Source: Limnohabitans sp. (GTDB taxonomy: Bacteria; Bacteroidota; Bacteroidia; Flavobacteriales; Flavobacteriaceae). Taken from it: a stretch of DNA of 58,404 nt. Shown here one piece after another: positions 34,767 through 43,253 of this stretch. The number at the start of each line of letters is the position of its first letter. The stretch's first letter is position 1. A program made the translations under genes and the position numbers. The DNA is taken from positions 1-58,404 of the forward strand of contig JASGCW010000019.1 in NCBI GenBank assembly GCA_030053945.1. The letters run 5' to 3'. The notes under the pieces are model-generated. The model had not been told where the DNA came from and did not search any database. It worked only from the letters and a program-made list of their open reading frames with translations.

Positions 34767-35654
34767 TTAAAACCCATAATTAAATCCTAAACCAAATACT
34801 TCTCTAATTTGAAATGCTCCCACTGCATTATCATCATAAATAGCTTGAAAAGCAAGATTTGTAGAAATATATTTATTTACTTTCATAACTAAATTAGCTT
34901 GGTAATCTATATCAACATTTTTTGGTTTATCTAAATAATTGGAATATAGATTAAGGATATTTTCCCAAGTAATATTCTCCATAATCTTAAATTTATAATA
35001 GCCGCTTAATCCTGCTCCAAACTCGAAACGAGAAGTTTTACCTTGCTCTACCCCAAAAGCTGAACCTAGAACCGTAAATTTAGAATTAACAAATATTAAT
35101 CTTGCGGTAGCTGGCGCAATATTAAATTTAAAATTATCACTTTTTTTCCACAACATCCCTGGTCCTAATTGCAAATAAGCTGGTGAGAAAAGTTGCGATA
35201 TTCGATTACCATTAGCGTCTTTACCTGCATCCATTTGAGTTCTAAAATCTAAGAAACCTGAATAAAACCAATATCCTGTAGCTTTTTTACCTAACATTGA
35301 AGTAAACTGTAATCTATCATCTGATTTTTGCACATCAGCATCTTTTAATTTTGTTAGTCCGTATGCGGCAATTAACTTATTATCCCAAATCATAGAAGAT
35401 GTCTTGTAATTAAAATCATAATTTAGACCTATATTACCAGCCATATTAGAAGTTCCTCCCCCTTTCCAATCGTTATTAAAGGCTGATTGATTGAACAAAA
35501 AAGTAAAATTACCTGCCCTTTTCCACCCTATATTTGTGGTATCTTTAGCTTTGGTTTCTGCGTCAGAAGTTTTACCTATTAGTTCTTTTTCATTCCCTTG
35601 TGCAAATGTGCTAGCCCCAACTAACAATGTTGCTAAAAAAAATAATTTTTTCAT
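34767..35654 (-). CDS. DUF3078 outer-membrane-type protein
   Basis: This 295-residue protein has a signal peptide ending GASTFAQ (about 1-19). GWKRAGNFTFLFNQSAFNN and DWKGGGTSNMAGNIGLNYDF follow, the clear start of the DUF3078 family. Alternating strands to the end (AFQIREVFGLGFNYGF, with a terminal aromatic residue) suggest an outer-membrane beta-barrel. Function is unknown. In flavobacteria this gene commonly follows the suf genes and DUF2480, as it does here. Confidence 0.88.
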   Translation of the reverse strand: MKKLFFLATLLVGASTFAQGNEKELIGKTSDAETKAKDTTNIGWKRAGNFTFLFNQSAFNNDWKGGGTSNMAGNIGLNYDFNYKTSSMIWDNKLIAAYGLTKLKDADVQKSDDRLQFTSMLGKKATGYWFYSGFLDFRTQMDAGKDANGNRISQLFSPAYLQLGPGMLWKKSDNFKFNIAPATARLIFVNSKFTVLGSAFGVEQGKTSRFEFGAGLSGYYKFKIMENITWENILNLYSNYLDKPKNVDIDYQANLVMKVNKYISTNLAFQAIYDDNAVGAFQIREVFGLGFNYGF

Positions 35655-35836
35655 TTAATCTTTATTATTAAAATGTATTTGCTATAAAATCCAAATTTGG
35701 ATTCCTTTTGTTGTTTATCTCGCTTTTTTAACTCATCAATGCTGATGATTTTAATTGTTTATGTTGTCCCTATCAATTAACATTACCAAAAAAAAATAGC
35801 AATTAACTATTTAACAGAAAAAACTTAGTACAAATA

Positions 35837-36340
35837 TTATTTTTTCTTAAAAATTGGGACTGCCGAACAAGCCTCACCAAACATAACACTTTTAGCAACT
35901 TTCTGTAATTGTGTGATAGCCATAATATAGGCTTCTTTTGGCACAGGTTTTTTAGAACAACCTTTCAAAATTACAGGTTTATTAGCATATACTGTAAAAT
36001 CTACTTGTAGAATTTTTTCTATATAAAGATGTAGATCTATCTCGCTGATATTCCCTAAAATTATTTTTTTTGCATATTGCTGTAAATGTGATGCCACTAA
36101 AATTGAAGCCCAAGTAGGCAAAATTGCATCCGTTGAACAATCTACAGCTACAAAATGATTTTGGTATTGCGACCAATCATGATTTTTTAATGCCTCTCGA
36201 AAATCTTTTTCTCTTAACAAAAAACCTTCTAAAAGCCATTGTGAAATATCAATTTGCGTTCGAGTACCTTCTTGATAGTAATCTTCTAAATCGAAAACCA
36301 CTAATGAACTCGATGCTACTTTGTTTAGTATTTCTTCCAT
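35837..36340 (-). CDS. DUF2480 family protein
   Basis: This 167-residue cytoplasmic protein matches DUF2480, a Bacteroidota-specific family: SSLVVFDLEDYYQEGTRTQI, FREALKNHDWSQYQNHFVAV, DAILPTWASILVASHLQQ and a final KGCSKKPVPKEAYIM. Function is unknown, but the gene travels with suf genes. A palindromic repeat (36353-36410) separates it from the SufT-like gene upstream. Confidence 0.88.
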   Translation of the reverse strand: MEEILNKVASSSLVVFDLEDYYQEGTRTQIDISQWLLEGFLLREKDFREALKNHDWSQYQNHFVAVDCSTDAILPTWASILVASHLQQYAKKIILGNISEIDLHLYIEKILQVDFTVYANKPVILKGCSKKPVPKEAYIMAITQLQKVAKSVMFGEACSAVPIFKKK

Positions 36341-36352
36341 TTTTCAAGTATG

Positions 36353-36410
36353 CAGTGTTCAGAATTCAGTGTTCAGAAAGTTATAACTTTGAACTGAATA
36401 CTGAAAACTG
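36353..36410. repeat. CAGTGTTCAG-type palindromic repeat
   Basis: CAGTGTTCAGAATTCAGTGTTCAGAAAGTT is mirrored by AACTTTGAACTGAATACTGAAAACTG. Similar text fills 44581-44637 and 57801-57965. It sits exactly in the gap between the DUF2480 and SufT-like genes. Confidence 0.7.
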
Positions 36411-36419
36411 ATTACTAAA

Positions 36420-36743
36420 TTAAAGCATTCCTAATTCTAATTTTGCTTCTTCACTCATTAAATCTTTAGTCCAAGGTGGATCAAAAGTAATTTCTACCTC
36501 ACAAGATTTAACTGTGGGTAATTTTTCAATTTTTTCTTTTACCTCATTAGGTAAAGTTTCAGCTACGGGGCAGTTAGGCGAAGTTAGTGTCATCAAGATT
36601 TTTACATCCATATCTTCATTTACAAAAACATCGTAAATTAACCCTAACTCATAAATATCTACTGGGATTTCTGGATCGTAAATCTTTTTAAGTACCCTTA
36701 CTACTTCTTCCCCTAAATTAATTGTGTCGTTAAATTCTTCCAT
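36420..36743 (-). CDS. SufT-like (DUF59/MIP18) iron-sulfur assembly protein
   Basis: This 107-residue protein is a DUF59/MIP18 domain throughout: VVRVLKKIYDPEIPVDIYEL, IYDVFVNEDMDVKILMTLTS, PNCPVAETLPNEV with the conserved Cys, and VEITFDPPWTKDLMSEEAK. The family helps mature Fe-S proteins. Its place between SufE and DUF2480 matches the usual flavobacterial suf order. A palindrome-bounded cassette now lies between it and sufE. Confidence 0.9.
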   Translation of the reverse strand: MEEFNDTINLGEEVVRVLKKIYDPEIPVDIYELGLIYDVFVNEDMDVKILMTLTSPNCPVAETLPNEVKEKIEKLPTVKSCEVEITFDPPWTKDLMSEEAKLELGML

Positions 36744-36756
36744 AATATTTATCGTG

Positions 36757-37270
36757 AACCATATAAGTCATATAAGTTCATTAAGTTTCTATTCTTCATC
36801 TAAATTTCTATATAACTCATTTACAAATGTACTTTGCCCTTCATAAAACAAGTTAGAAACATTAAAATTCAATAATAACCCTTCAGGTTTTTTGAGTAAT
36901 TTCATGTAAGTAAGAATTTGAGCTTCGTGAACAGGCAAAATTGATTCAATTGCTTTTAATTCAACTATCAAAACATCTTCTATAAGAAAATCAAGTCTCA
37001 AATCTGCATCTAACTCTAAACCTTTATAGAGAATTGGAATCTTTAATTCAGATTGATACTTTATTCCCTTTAAATCAAATTCTTTCTTTAAACATCTATG
37101 ATATATACTTTCTAATAGACCTGGACCAAGCTCTTTATGAACTTAAATTGCACAGCCATTAACTGTATAAATCAATTCTTTTAATGATTTCTTTGTAATT
37201 TTCATTTTGGCATATATTATTTTGTTTATTATCTAACATAACTTATGTTTCTTTTATGGCTTATATGGTT
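36757..37270. mobile_element. Inverted-repeat cassette carrying a GxxExxY gene
   Basis: AACCATATAAGTCAT (36757-36771) and ATGGCTTATATGGTT (37256-37270) are 15-bp inverted repeats with one mismatch. Between them is one gene, the broken GxxExxY frame. The same ends, without a gene, form the 64-bp element at 10562-10625. The cassette lies between the SufT-like and SufE genes and carries no transposase. Confidence 0.75.
36789..37205 (-). pseudogene. GxxExxY (PDDEXK_3) protein gene with one in-frame stop
   Basis: From ATG at 37205 the frame reads MKITKKSLKELIYTVNGCAI, then TAA at 37145-37143, then VHKELGPGLLESIYHRCLKK and on to ELYRNLDEE without another defect. The family expects Glu (GAA) where TAA stands. 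GLLESIY is the name-giving motif, and DADLRLDFLIEDVLIVELK carries the nuclease-like D...ExK site of PD-(D/E)XK_3 proteins. Total length would be 138 residues, the family norm. Codons after the stop are intact, so the damage is recent or the stop is read through. Confidence 0.85.
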
Positions 37271-37277
37271 ATCAGAA

Positions 37278-37697
37278 TTATTTTCTACTTTGAAATGCCA
37301 AAGCATACATTTTTATTTGCTTAATCATCGAAACCAATCCGTTAGCACGCGTTGGCGAAAGATGCTCTTTTAATCCAATCTCGTCAATAAAATCAGTATT
37401 AGCATCTAAAATCGCTTGAGCTGACTGATTAGAGAAGGCTCTGATTAAAATTCCAATAATTCCTTTTGTTAAAATGGCATCACTATCGGCAGTAAAAACA
37501 ATTTTATCATTGTTTTCTTCCGCATGAACCCAAACTTTAGATTGACATCCTTTGATGATATTATCATCCGTTTTATATTTTTCATCAATTAACGGAAGGG
37601 ATTTTCCCAACTCAATGATATATTCGTATCGTTGCATCCAATCGTCAAACATTGAAAACTCTTCTACGATGTCATTTTGAATTTCTTGAATTGTCAT
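37278..37697 (-). CDS. sufE: SufE-family sulfur acceptor
   Basis: This 139-residue protein is SufE-like. Cys51 in IIKGCQSKVWV takes the persulfide from SufS; YEYIIELGKSLPLIDEKYK precedes it and SPTRANGLVSMIKQIK is the usual C-terminal helix. It activates the cysteine desulfurase and passes sulfur to the SufBCD scaffold. SufS lies upstream in the same direction, with a lipoprotein gene in between. Confidence 0.93.
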   Translation of the reverse strand: MTIQEIQNDIVEEFSMFDDWMQRYEYIIELGKSLPLIDEKYKTDDNIIKGCQSKVWVHAEENNDKIVFTADSDAILTKGIIGILIRAFSNQSAQAILDANTDFIDEIGLKEHLSPTRANGLVSMIKQIKMYALAFQSRK

Positions 37698-37728
37698 TCT
37701 AGTGTTGAATTATCTCTATATATTATTA

Positions 37729-38334
37729 TTATTTTTTCTCAGTGTAAGACAATAATTTCTTTACAAATTTTTCTATACCTGCTGGAGGTTGTCCGTGATC
37801 AAATCCAGGACAAGAATAGGTTTTACCTTTTGTAGTAATTGTCATATTAGCAAGTGCTGCACCATCATATAATCTGGCTTGGCTTGGCGCCTGCATTGTT
37901 TCTAATTTTTCTGGTTTTATAGTACCTAACAACTTATTTAACTCGTCAGCTTGAACTTTAGTCAATTGTATTGAAGTGCTCTTCTCTGAATTATTGCGAT
38001 CATTAAAAACATTAACTAATCCGTTTGCATATTTCACTTTCAAAAACATACCTCTTGATAAAGCTTCATACTCTACAACTGTACCATTATCTTGTTTTAC
38101 GATTGTACTATTTTGAGAATTTTCAGTTGTAGGATTTGTATTAATTTCTTCAACTTTAACAGATTCCGAAGTCACCAGTTCTTTTACTGATGATGAATCA
38201 GTATTATTATTACTTCCATCAACATCTTTTACTGTCTCTTGAACAACTTGATTGTTAGTTGTATCAACACCCTTTTTCTTACAAGTAGTTGACATAAGGA
38301 ATAAACTCGAAATTAAAATTGCAAATTTCTTCAT
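37729..38334 (-). CDS. Lipoprotein of unknown function within the suf cluster
   Basis: This 201-residue protein has a lipoprotein-like signal ending LMSTTC (Cys18). A Thr/Ser/Asn-rich linker to about residue 85 follows, then a compact domain with LSRGMFLKVKYANGLVNVFN and YDGAALANMTITTKGKTYSC, ending PGFDHGQPPAGIEKFVKKLL. No family is recognised. It lies between sufS and sufE with short gaps (16 and 31 bases), so it is probably in the same transcript although it is an envelope protein. Confidence 0.7.
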   Translation of the reverse strand: MKKFAILISSLFLMSTTCKKKGVDTTNNQVVQETVKDVDGSNNNTDSSSVKELVTSESVKVEEINTNPTTENSQNSTIVKQDNGTVVEYEALSRGMFLKVKYANGLVNVFNDRNNSEKSTSIQLTKVQADELNKLLGTIKPEKLETMQAPSQARLYDGAALANMTITTKGKTYSCPGFDHGQPPAGIEKFVKKLLSYTEKK

Positions 38335-38350
38335 AGCTGAGTTATTTAAA

Positions 38351-39574
38351 TTATGATAACATCATTTTAGCTTTTTGAACAGCTTCAACAAAGATATCAA
38401 TTTCTTCTTTCGTATTATAGAACGAAAAACTTGCTCTAACGGTACCTGGAATATTAAAATAATTCATAATAGGTTGCGTGCAATGATGTCCTGTTCGAAC
38501 TGCTACTCCTAACTTATCAATAATTGTTCCAATGTCATAAGGGTGAATTCCTTCAATATTAAAAGAAATCACAGAGGTTTTTCTGCCTGAAGAAGCTTCT
38601 GGTCCGTATATTTTTATTCCTTCAATAGCATTTAATTTTTCAGTTGCATATAAAAGCAATTCTATTTCTTGCTTTTGGATATTTTCGAAACCAATTTCAT
38701 TCAAATAATCAATAGCGGTGCCTAACACAATTCCATCGGCGATATTAGGTGTACCTGCTTCAAACTTATGGGGTAATTCGGCATAAGTTGTTTTTTCGAA
38801 AGTAACTTCTTTAATCATTTCGCCACCACCCATATAAGGAGGGAGTTTGTTTAACCATTCTTCCTTACCGTATAAAATTCCTACACCCGTTGGCCCACAT
38901 ATTTTATGCCCAGAAAAAACATAAAAATCACAATCTAACGACTGAACATCAGGTTTTAAATGTGGAGTTGCTTGTGCTCCATCAATTAAAATCGCAGCAC
39001 CCACACTGTGTGCTTTTTCAATCATATATTCGATTGGGTTAATGGTTCCCAAAGCATTTGAAATATGGTTGACAGCAACTATTTTGGTTTTATTGGAAAG
39101 TAATTTATCAAATTCTGTTATGATTAATTCTCCATTTTCATTCATTGGAATCACCACCAATTTAGCTCCTGTTCGCTCACACAACATTTGCCAAGGCACT
39201 ATATTACTATGGTGTTCCAAAGCAGAAACCATTACCTCATCTCCTTCTTTTAAGAGTGAAGCAAATCCATTAGCAACCAAATTAATCCCTTGTGTAGTTC
39301 CTGAAGTAAAAATTACTTCATAGTTATGTTTAGCATTAATATGGTCTTGTATTTTATTTCGCGATGCTTCATAGGCATCGGTTGCCAACTGACTTAATGT
39401 GTGAACACCTCGATGAATATTAGCATTGATTTCTTCATAATATTTAGAAATTGCATCAATTACTACTTGTGGTTTTTGAGATGAAGCTCCGTTATCAAAA
39501 TATACTAAGGGTTTTCCGTTTACAGTTTGTTTTAGTATAGGAAAATCGGCTCTTATTTTTTGGATATCTAACAT
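38351..39574 (-). CDS. sufS: SufS cysteine desulfurase
   Basis: This 407-residue PLP enzyme is SufS-like (class V aminotransferase fold). Conserved text includes YFDNGASSQKP at the start, ANIHRGVHTLSQLAT, HHSNIVPW, YVFSGHKICGPTGVGILYG with the PLP Lys, and AVRTGHHCTQPIM with the persulfide Cys. It takes sulfur from cysteine for Fe-S assembly. A TACTTTTG -7 box about 20 bases upstream gives it its own promoter, separate from sufABCD. Confidence 0.95.
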   Translation of the reverse strand: MLDIQKIRADFPILKQTVNGKPLVYFDNGASSQKPQVVIDAISKYYEEINANIHRGVHTLSQLATDAYEASRNKIQDHINAKHNYEVIFTSGTTQGINLVANGFASLLKEGDEVMVSALEHHSNIVPWQMLCERTGAKLVVIPMNENGELIITEFDKLLSNKTKIVAVNHISNALGTINPIEYMIEKAHSVGAAILIDGAQATPHLKPDVQSLDCDFYVFSGHKICGPTGVGILYGKEEWLNKLPPYMGGGEMIKEVTFEKTTYAELPHKFEAGTPNIADGIVLGTAIDYLNEIGFENIQKQEIELLLYATEKLNAIEGIKIYGPEASSGRKTSVISFNIEGIHPYDIGTIIDKLGVAVRTGHHCTQPIMNYFNIPGTVRASFSFYNTKEEIDIFVEAVQKAKMMLS

Positions 39575-39600
39575 TTTATTATTTAGAATTTTTCTAAATA

Positions 39601-39608
39601 CAAAAGTA
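39601..39608 (-). promoter_or_regulatory. -7 box for sufS and genes below
   Basis: On the minus strand TACTTTTG fits TAnnTTTG and puts transcription start near 39594, about 20 bases before the sufS start codon. Confidence 0.6.
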
Positions 39609-39699
39609 GTTATTTGGATACGAATAGCAGAAATATTTTATAAAGTTTTTTTATGGATTGATAGCTATTTCCTAACTTGCACTATATATACTTTTTTAT

Positions 39700-41040
39700 A
39701 TGAAAAAAATTCTGGGTTTTATCGCATTATTTATTACTGCTTCAATTGCAATTGTTGTTTACTTAAATTATCCCAAACTAGATTTGATTTCGGGTTTCTC
39801 TTCAAAAAGTGTGGCATCATGTCACTTTTTAGACAATCGAACAATCGAAGTTATTGAAAAAGGAGATAACGATATTAATTTAATCGATTTAGCAAGTAAC
39901 GAAATTGATGAAAAGGAAAATTTTGCTGAAGCATCAGTCTATGGATTAAAATCTCGAAAGGCAATTTATCGAGAGGGTTTAGGTGCTGTTTTGGTTAATG
40001 ATGATTATGATCCAAACGCACCTTATTTAGTTCCCAAAAGAAGTTTTAGTATCGATAAAAAAACTCCTTTTCCCTATGGTGATGGAGAACCAACTAAACC
40101 AACATTTTCCAATGTAAACTACAATCAACTAAATAAAGCTGTTGATTATGCTTTTGAAGCAAATACAGAAGGAAAAAAATCTACCCGTGCTGTGCTTGTT
40201 GTTTATAAAGACCAAATAATTGCCGAGAAATATGCTCCTGGTTTCCATAAAAACTCACGTTTACTAGGTTGGTCTATGACCAAGAGCATTACTTCTACTT
40301 TATTCGGAATATTACAAAAACAAGGAAAGCTAAATGTAAATCAGCCTGCTCCCATACAAGAATGGGCAAACGATTCAAGAAAAAACATCACTATCCATAA
40401 TCTTTTACAGATGAATTCTGGTTTAGAGTGGAGTGAAAATTATGACGACATATCCGATGTAACTAAAATGTTGTTTCAAGAAAGTGATATGACTAAGTCA
40501 CAAGTCAACAAACCTTTAGTTGGAAAGCCTAATGCCTCTTGGAATTATTCTTCGGGTACAACAAATTTGCTATCTGGAATTATCAGAAGTCAATTTAAGA
40601 ACCATCAAGAGTATTTAGATTTTTGGTATAGTGCTTTGATTGACAAAATAGGTATGCATTCTATGATTGTTGAAGCCGATTTGAAAGGAAATTATATTGG
40701 TTCTTCTTATGCATGGGCAAATGCACGTGATTGGGCAAAGTTTGGATTACTTTATTTACATAACGGAAACTGGAACGGTGAACAATTATTTGACCCATCT
40801 TGGTCAAAATATGTTGCCACCCCTACTCCAACGTCAGACAATCAATATGGAGCGCAGTTTTGGTTAAATGCTGGAGGAAAAATGCCTGATGTGCCACGTG
40901 ATGTCTATTTTGCCGATGGTTTTCAAGGTCAGCGCGTATTTATTATTCCGTCGCACGATATGATAGTGGTTCGATTAGGACACGATAAAATTGATATGAA
41001 TGTATTCTTGAAGGAAATTTTAGCAAGTATAAAAAAATAA
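39700..41040 (+). CDS. Membrane-anchored serine hydrolase (class C beta-lactamase/EstB-like)
   Basis: This 446-residue protein has one N-terminal membrane helix (about 5-22) and a serine beta-lactamase-like fold. LLGWSMTKSITS carries the SxxK motif, NYSSGTTN the YxN-like motif, and HDMIVVRLGHDKID the C-terminal end. Relatives (DUF/AmpC-like 6-aminohexanoate hydrolase type) act on peptides or esters and seldom give resistance. It is the only plus-strand gene within the suf region, and its stop touches the stop of the convergent gene (0-base gap). Confidence 0.88.
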   Translation: MKKILGFIALFITASIAIVVYLNYPKLDLISGFSSKSVASCHFLDNRTIEVIEKGDNDINLIDLASNEIDEKENFAEASVYGLKSRKAIYREGLGAVLVNDDYDPNAPYLVPKRSFSIDKKTPFPYGDGEPTKPTFSNVNYNQLNKAVDYAFEANTEGKKSTRAVLVVYKDQIIAEKYAPGFHKNSRLLGWSMTKSITSTLFGILQKQGKLNVNQPAPIQEWANDSRKNITIHNLLQMNSGLEWSENYDDISDVTKMLFQESDMTKSQVNKPLVGKPNASWNYSSGTTNLLSGIIRSQFKNHQEYLDFWYSALIDKIGMHSMIVEADLKGNYIGSSYAWANARDWAKFGLLYLHNGNWNGEQLFDPSWSKYVATPTPTSDNQYGAQFWLNAGGKMPDVPRDVYFADGFQGQRVFIIPSHDMIVVRLGHDKIDMNVFLKEILASIKK

Positions 41041-42201
41041 TCAGTAAGTATCACCTGCACCGCCTCCGCTAAATCCACCACCTCCAAAAGGCATATCGTT
41101 TTTTGGCGTAGGCATATCTATTTTTGATTGCGTTGTAATTATCAACATTTGAGCATTTTGTAATAATTTACTATCAGAACTTCTATCAGGTTGAAAAGTA
41201 ATACCTTCAGTTTTGTTTTTCCATAGTTTAATTGCTAAAAATGAAATCGTAAAGAGTATAATTCCTCCAATCAGCATAGCATATTCTGTAGGCAATACAC
41301 TATAATAATAACGAATGGTAAATATAGAGTATCCAAAAGTAAATAAACCAACCCATAAAAAGTAACGATCTCTTCTCTGTAATGCCATTATGATATAAAA
41401 AATAGGAATTAAAAAAGTGAATCCATAAAACAGAAAAGCAAAAGGAATGTCTTTAGTGGGAGTTACTTCAATTTGCATCAAATCTTGTGATAACTCTCGA
41501 ACTACCATATAATTCATCGAAAAATACCCCAATAATAAACTAAAAAGTTTCATCATATTTCCTATTTCTTCATAAATAGACCAACTTTTAGTATCAAGAA
41601 TTTTTTTAGATAAAAAATAGAATACAAGTGCAAGTGCAAAGCCTATGAACGGTAAATACATCGCATCTATAACTTCATGTTCTATAGATAAATTTAAAAA
41701 TACACAAACAAATCCTGAACAGAATACTAGTATTGAAAGTGTGTTAAGATACCTGATACAACAAAATGCTCCTGCAAGAATCATAGTAAAAAATCCAACC
41801 AAAGGTTCTTCTGGTATTGCTGCTATTGCTATACAAAAACACAATTGAAATCCTAGAATAAAAGCATCATCTAAACCGTGACGAAAATACTTTTCTTTTG
41901 CTAAAAACTCAGAGCCCAATAAACCAACAATAGCGTAGAAAAACAAAAGCACTTTGTATGCGTTATCACTGCTCCCAGTTAAAAGAACTGCTGCAAAAGC
42001 TGCAGCAATAGATGAATATAAAAAAGCACCTAAAAGAAAAAAGAGGATTCTAACCAAGAAGTTATCGTGAGTTTTTAATTTTAAAAGTGAATTATGAATA
42101 GTTAAAAGTTGCTCTTTCGTGATAAACTTACTATCATATAAATTTTTAGCTTCCTCCACTAAAAAATAATTATCCAATTCATCCTTTTTATATGCTTGCA
42201 T
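41041..42201 (-). CDS. Multi-TM membrane protein with Gly-rich tail
   Basis: This 386-residue protein has about ten membrane segments after an N-terminal soluble region of about 50 residues (ELDNYFLVEEAKNLYDSKFI). It ends NDMPFGGGGFSGGGAGDTY, a Gly-rich tail like that of TPM-domain and DUF2207-type proteins. It overlaps the upstream DUF2157-like gene by 14 bases and resembles it in layout, so the two probably form a complex. DUF4401-type proteins are the nearest memory; I am not sure of the family. Confidence 0.75.
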   Translation of the reverse strand: MQAYKKDELDNYFLVEEAKNLYDSKFITKEQLLTIHNSLLKLKTHDNFLVRILFFLLGAFLYSSIAAAFAAVLLTGSSDNAYKVLLFFYAIVGLLGSEFLAKEKYFRHGLDDAFILGFQLCFCIAIAAIPEEPLVGFFTMILAGAFCCIRYLNTLSILVFCSGFVCVFLNLSIEHEVIDAMYLPFIGFALALVFYFLSKKILDTKSWSIYEEIGNMMKLFSLLLGYFSMNYMVVRELSQDLMQIEVTPTKDIPFAFLFYGFTFLIPIFYIIMALQRRDRYFLWVGLFTFGYSIFTIRYYYSVLPTEYAMLIGGIILFTISFLAIKLWKNKTEGITFQPDRSSDSKLLQNAQMLIITTQSKIDMPTPKNDMPFGGGGFSGGGAGDTY

Positions 42202-43174
42202 CTTTTTCCTTTTTAAAATTACGAATTGCTTTAATAAACATCACAATAGATAAAATGAAATAAAAAGGAATTATCATTGCAATTAAAGCGAAAAATTCTC
42301 CAATGTCAATATGAGACAATAGTCTTCCTATACAAATATTCACCCCCACATAAGCATATAATAAGGTAAAAATAAACAAAGAGATTTCCTTTATCCTATA
42401 GCTCAACTGATAAAAAAAGTAATTGATTCCAATAGAAAAAAACACAAAAAGTAACCAATAATCTTCAACCAAACCTGCTATGATACAAAGTCCACTTAAA
42501 TGCTGGGCAAAAGTGTAATAAACAAAGCTAAAATGTTTTTTTAATTGCTGCTTTTCTGAAAAGTAAACCCAAACCAACAAAATAACAGAAAGAATTAGAC
42601 CAAAATAAATTAACTGGGGATGTTCAAAAACCTCAATATCAAAGAAATTACTTGGGCTTATTGTAATTCCTATAAAAGCTGTTAAAGAGGTAATTGCCAT
42701 AGATAAAACCGTTTTCTGATCAAAATAATAAGCAACAGCAAAACATATAATGGCAGAAATTAACGAAACCCCCTGATAATTAGTACCCAAAATTTGATAT
42801 TGATACTGAAGATAGCCAACAAAAATACAAGCTAACATACTTCCTGTGAGCACTAAATAATCATAAACAGGACTTTCAAATAAAACCTGTTGCTTGCTGA
42901 ATCCTTTAGCTTTTTTAAAGCTGAAATAAAAACATAATACCGTTACTATAAAAATCAACCCTAAAATAACAGTATGTCCTATGGTATCAATATTCTCATA
43001 AATTAAAATTCCTACCCCTGAAGTAAATAGAATCACAGACAAGTACATTAGAAACAGAAGTTCTGTATTTAATGAAAATATCTTTTTGCTTTGGTATTGC
43101 TGAAATTCATCAACCTGACTGCTTGTAATAAAACCAAGTTGTTCTAATGAAGTTACTTTTTCTTCCTTTGTCAT
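42188..43174 (-). CDS. DUF2157-like membrane protein
   Basis: This 328-residue protein has a soluble N-terminal helix pair (VTSLEQLGFITSSQVDEFQQ) and about nine or ten membrane segments, the DUF2157 layout. The cytoplasmic opening and the first segment (FLMYLSVILFTSGVGILIYE) fit best. Function is unknown. It follows the sufD terminator, so it is a separate unit with the 386-residue partner, which overlaps it by 14 bases. Confidence 0.75.
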   Translation of the reverse strand: MTKEEKVTSLEQLGFITSSQVDEFQQYQSKKIFSLNTELLFLMYLSVILFTSGVGILIYENIDTIGHTVILGLIFIVTVLCFYFSFKKAKGFSKQQVLFESPVYDYLVLTGSMLACIFVGYLQYQYQILGTNYQGVSLISAIICFAVAYYFDQKTVLSMAITSLTAFIGITISPSNFFDIEVFEHPQLIYFGLILSVILLVWVYFSEKQQLKKHFSFVYYTFAQHLSGLCIIAGLVEDYWLLFVFFSIGINYFFYQLSYRIKEISLFIFTLLYAYVGVNICIGRLLSHIDIGEFFALIAMIIPFYFILSIVMFIKAIRNFKKEKDASI

Positions 43175-43207
43175 TTAGATTATAGATTTAATCAAATGTA
43201 ATGAAAA

Positions 43208-43228
43208 AACCGCTCATTGAGAGCGGTT
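43208..43228 (-). terminator. Terminator after sufD
   Basis: AACCGCTC and GAGCGGTT form an 8-bp stem with a 5-base loop; on the minus strand TTTTTT follows. It ends the sufAB...CD transcript before the two membrane protein genes. Confidence 0.85.
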
Positions 43229-43253
43229 CATAGGTATATACTGAATTTATTTC

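Noticed and set aside
36789..37001. A 70-residue gene starting MRLDF (TTG start)
   Set aside because: It is the C-terminal half of the GxxExxY frame that begins at 37205 and is interrupted at codon 21.
39700..41040. Antibiotic resistance beta-lactamase
   Set aside because: SxxK is present, but the protein is membrane-anchored, of 446 residues and of the general serine hydrolase type; nothing shows drug hydrolysis.
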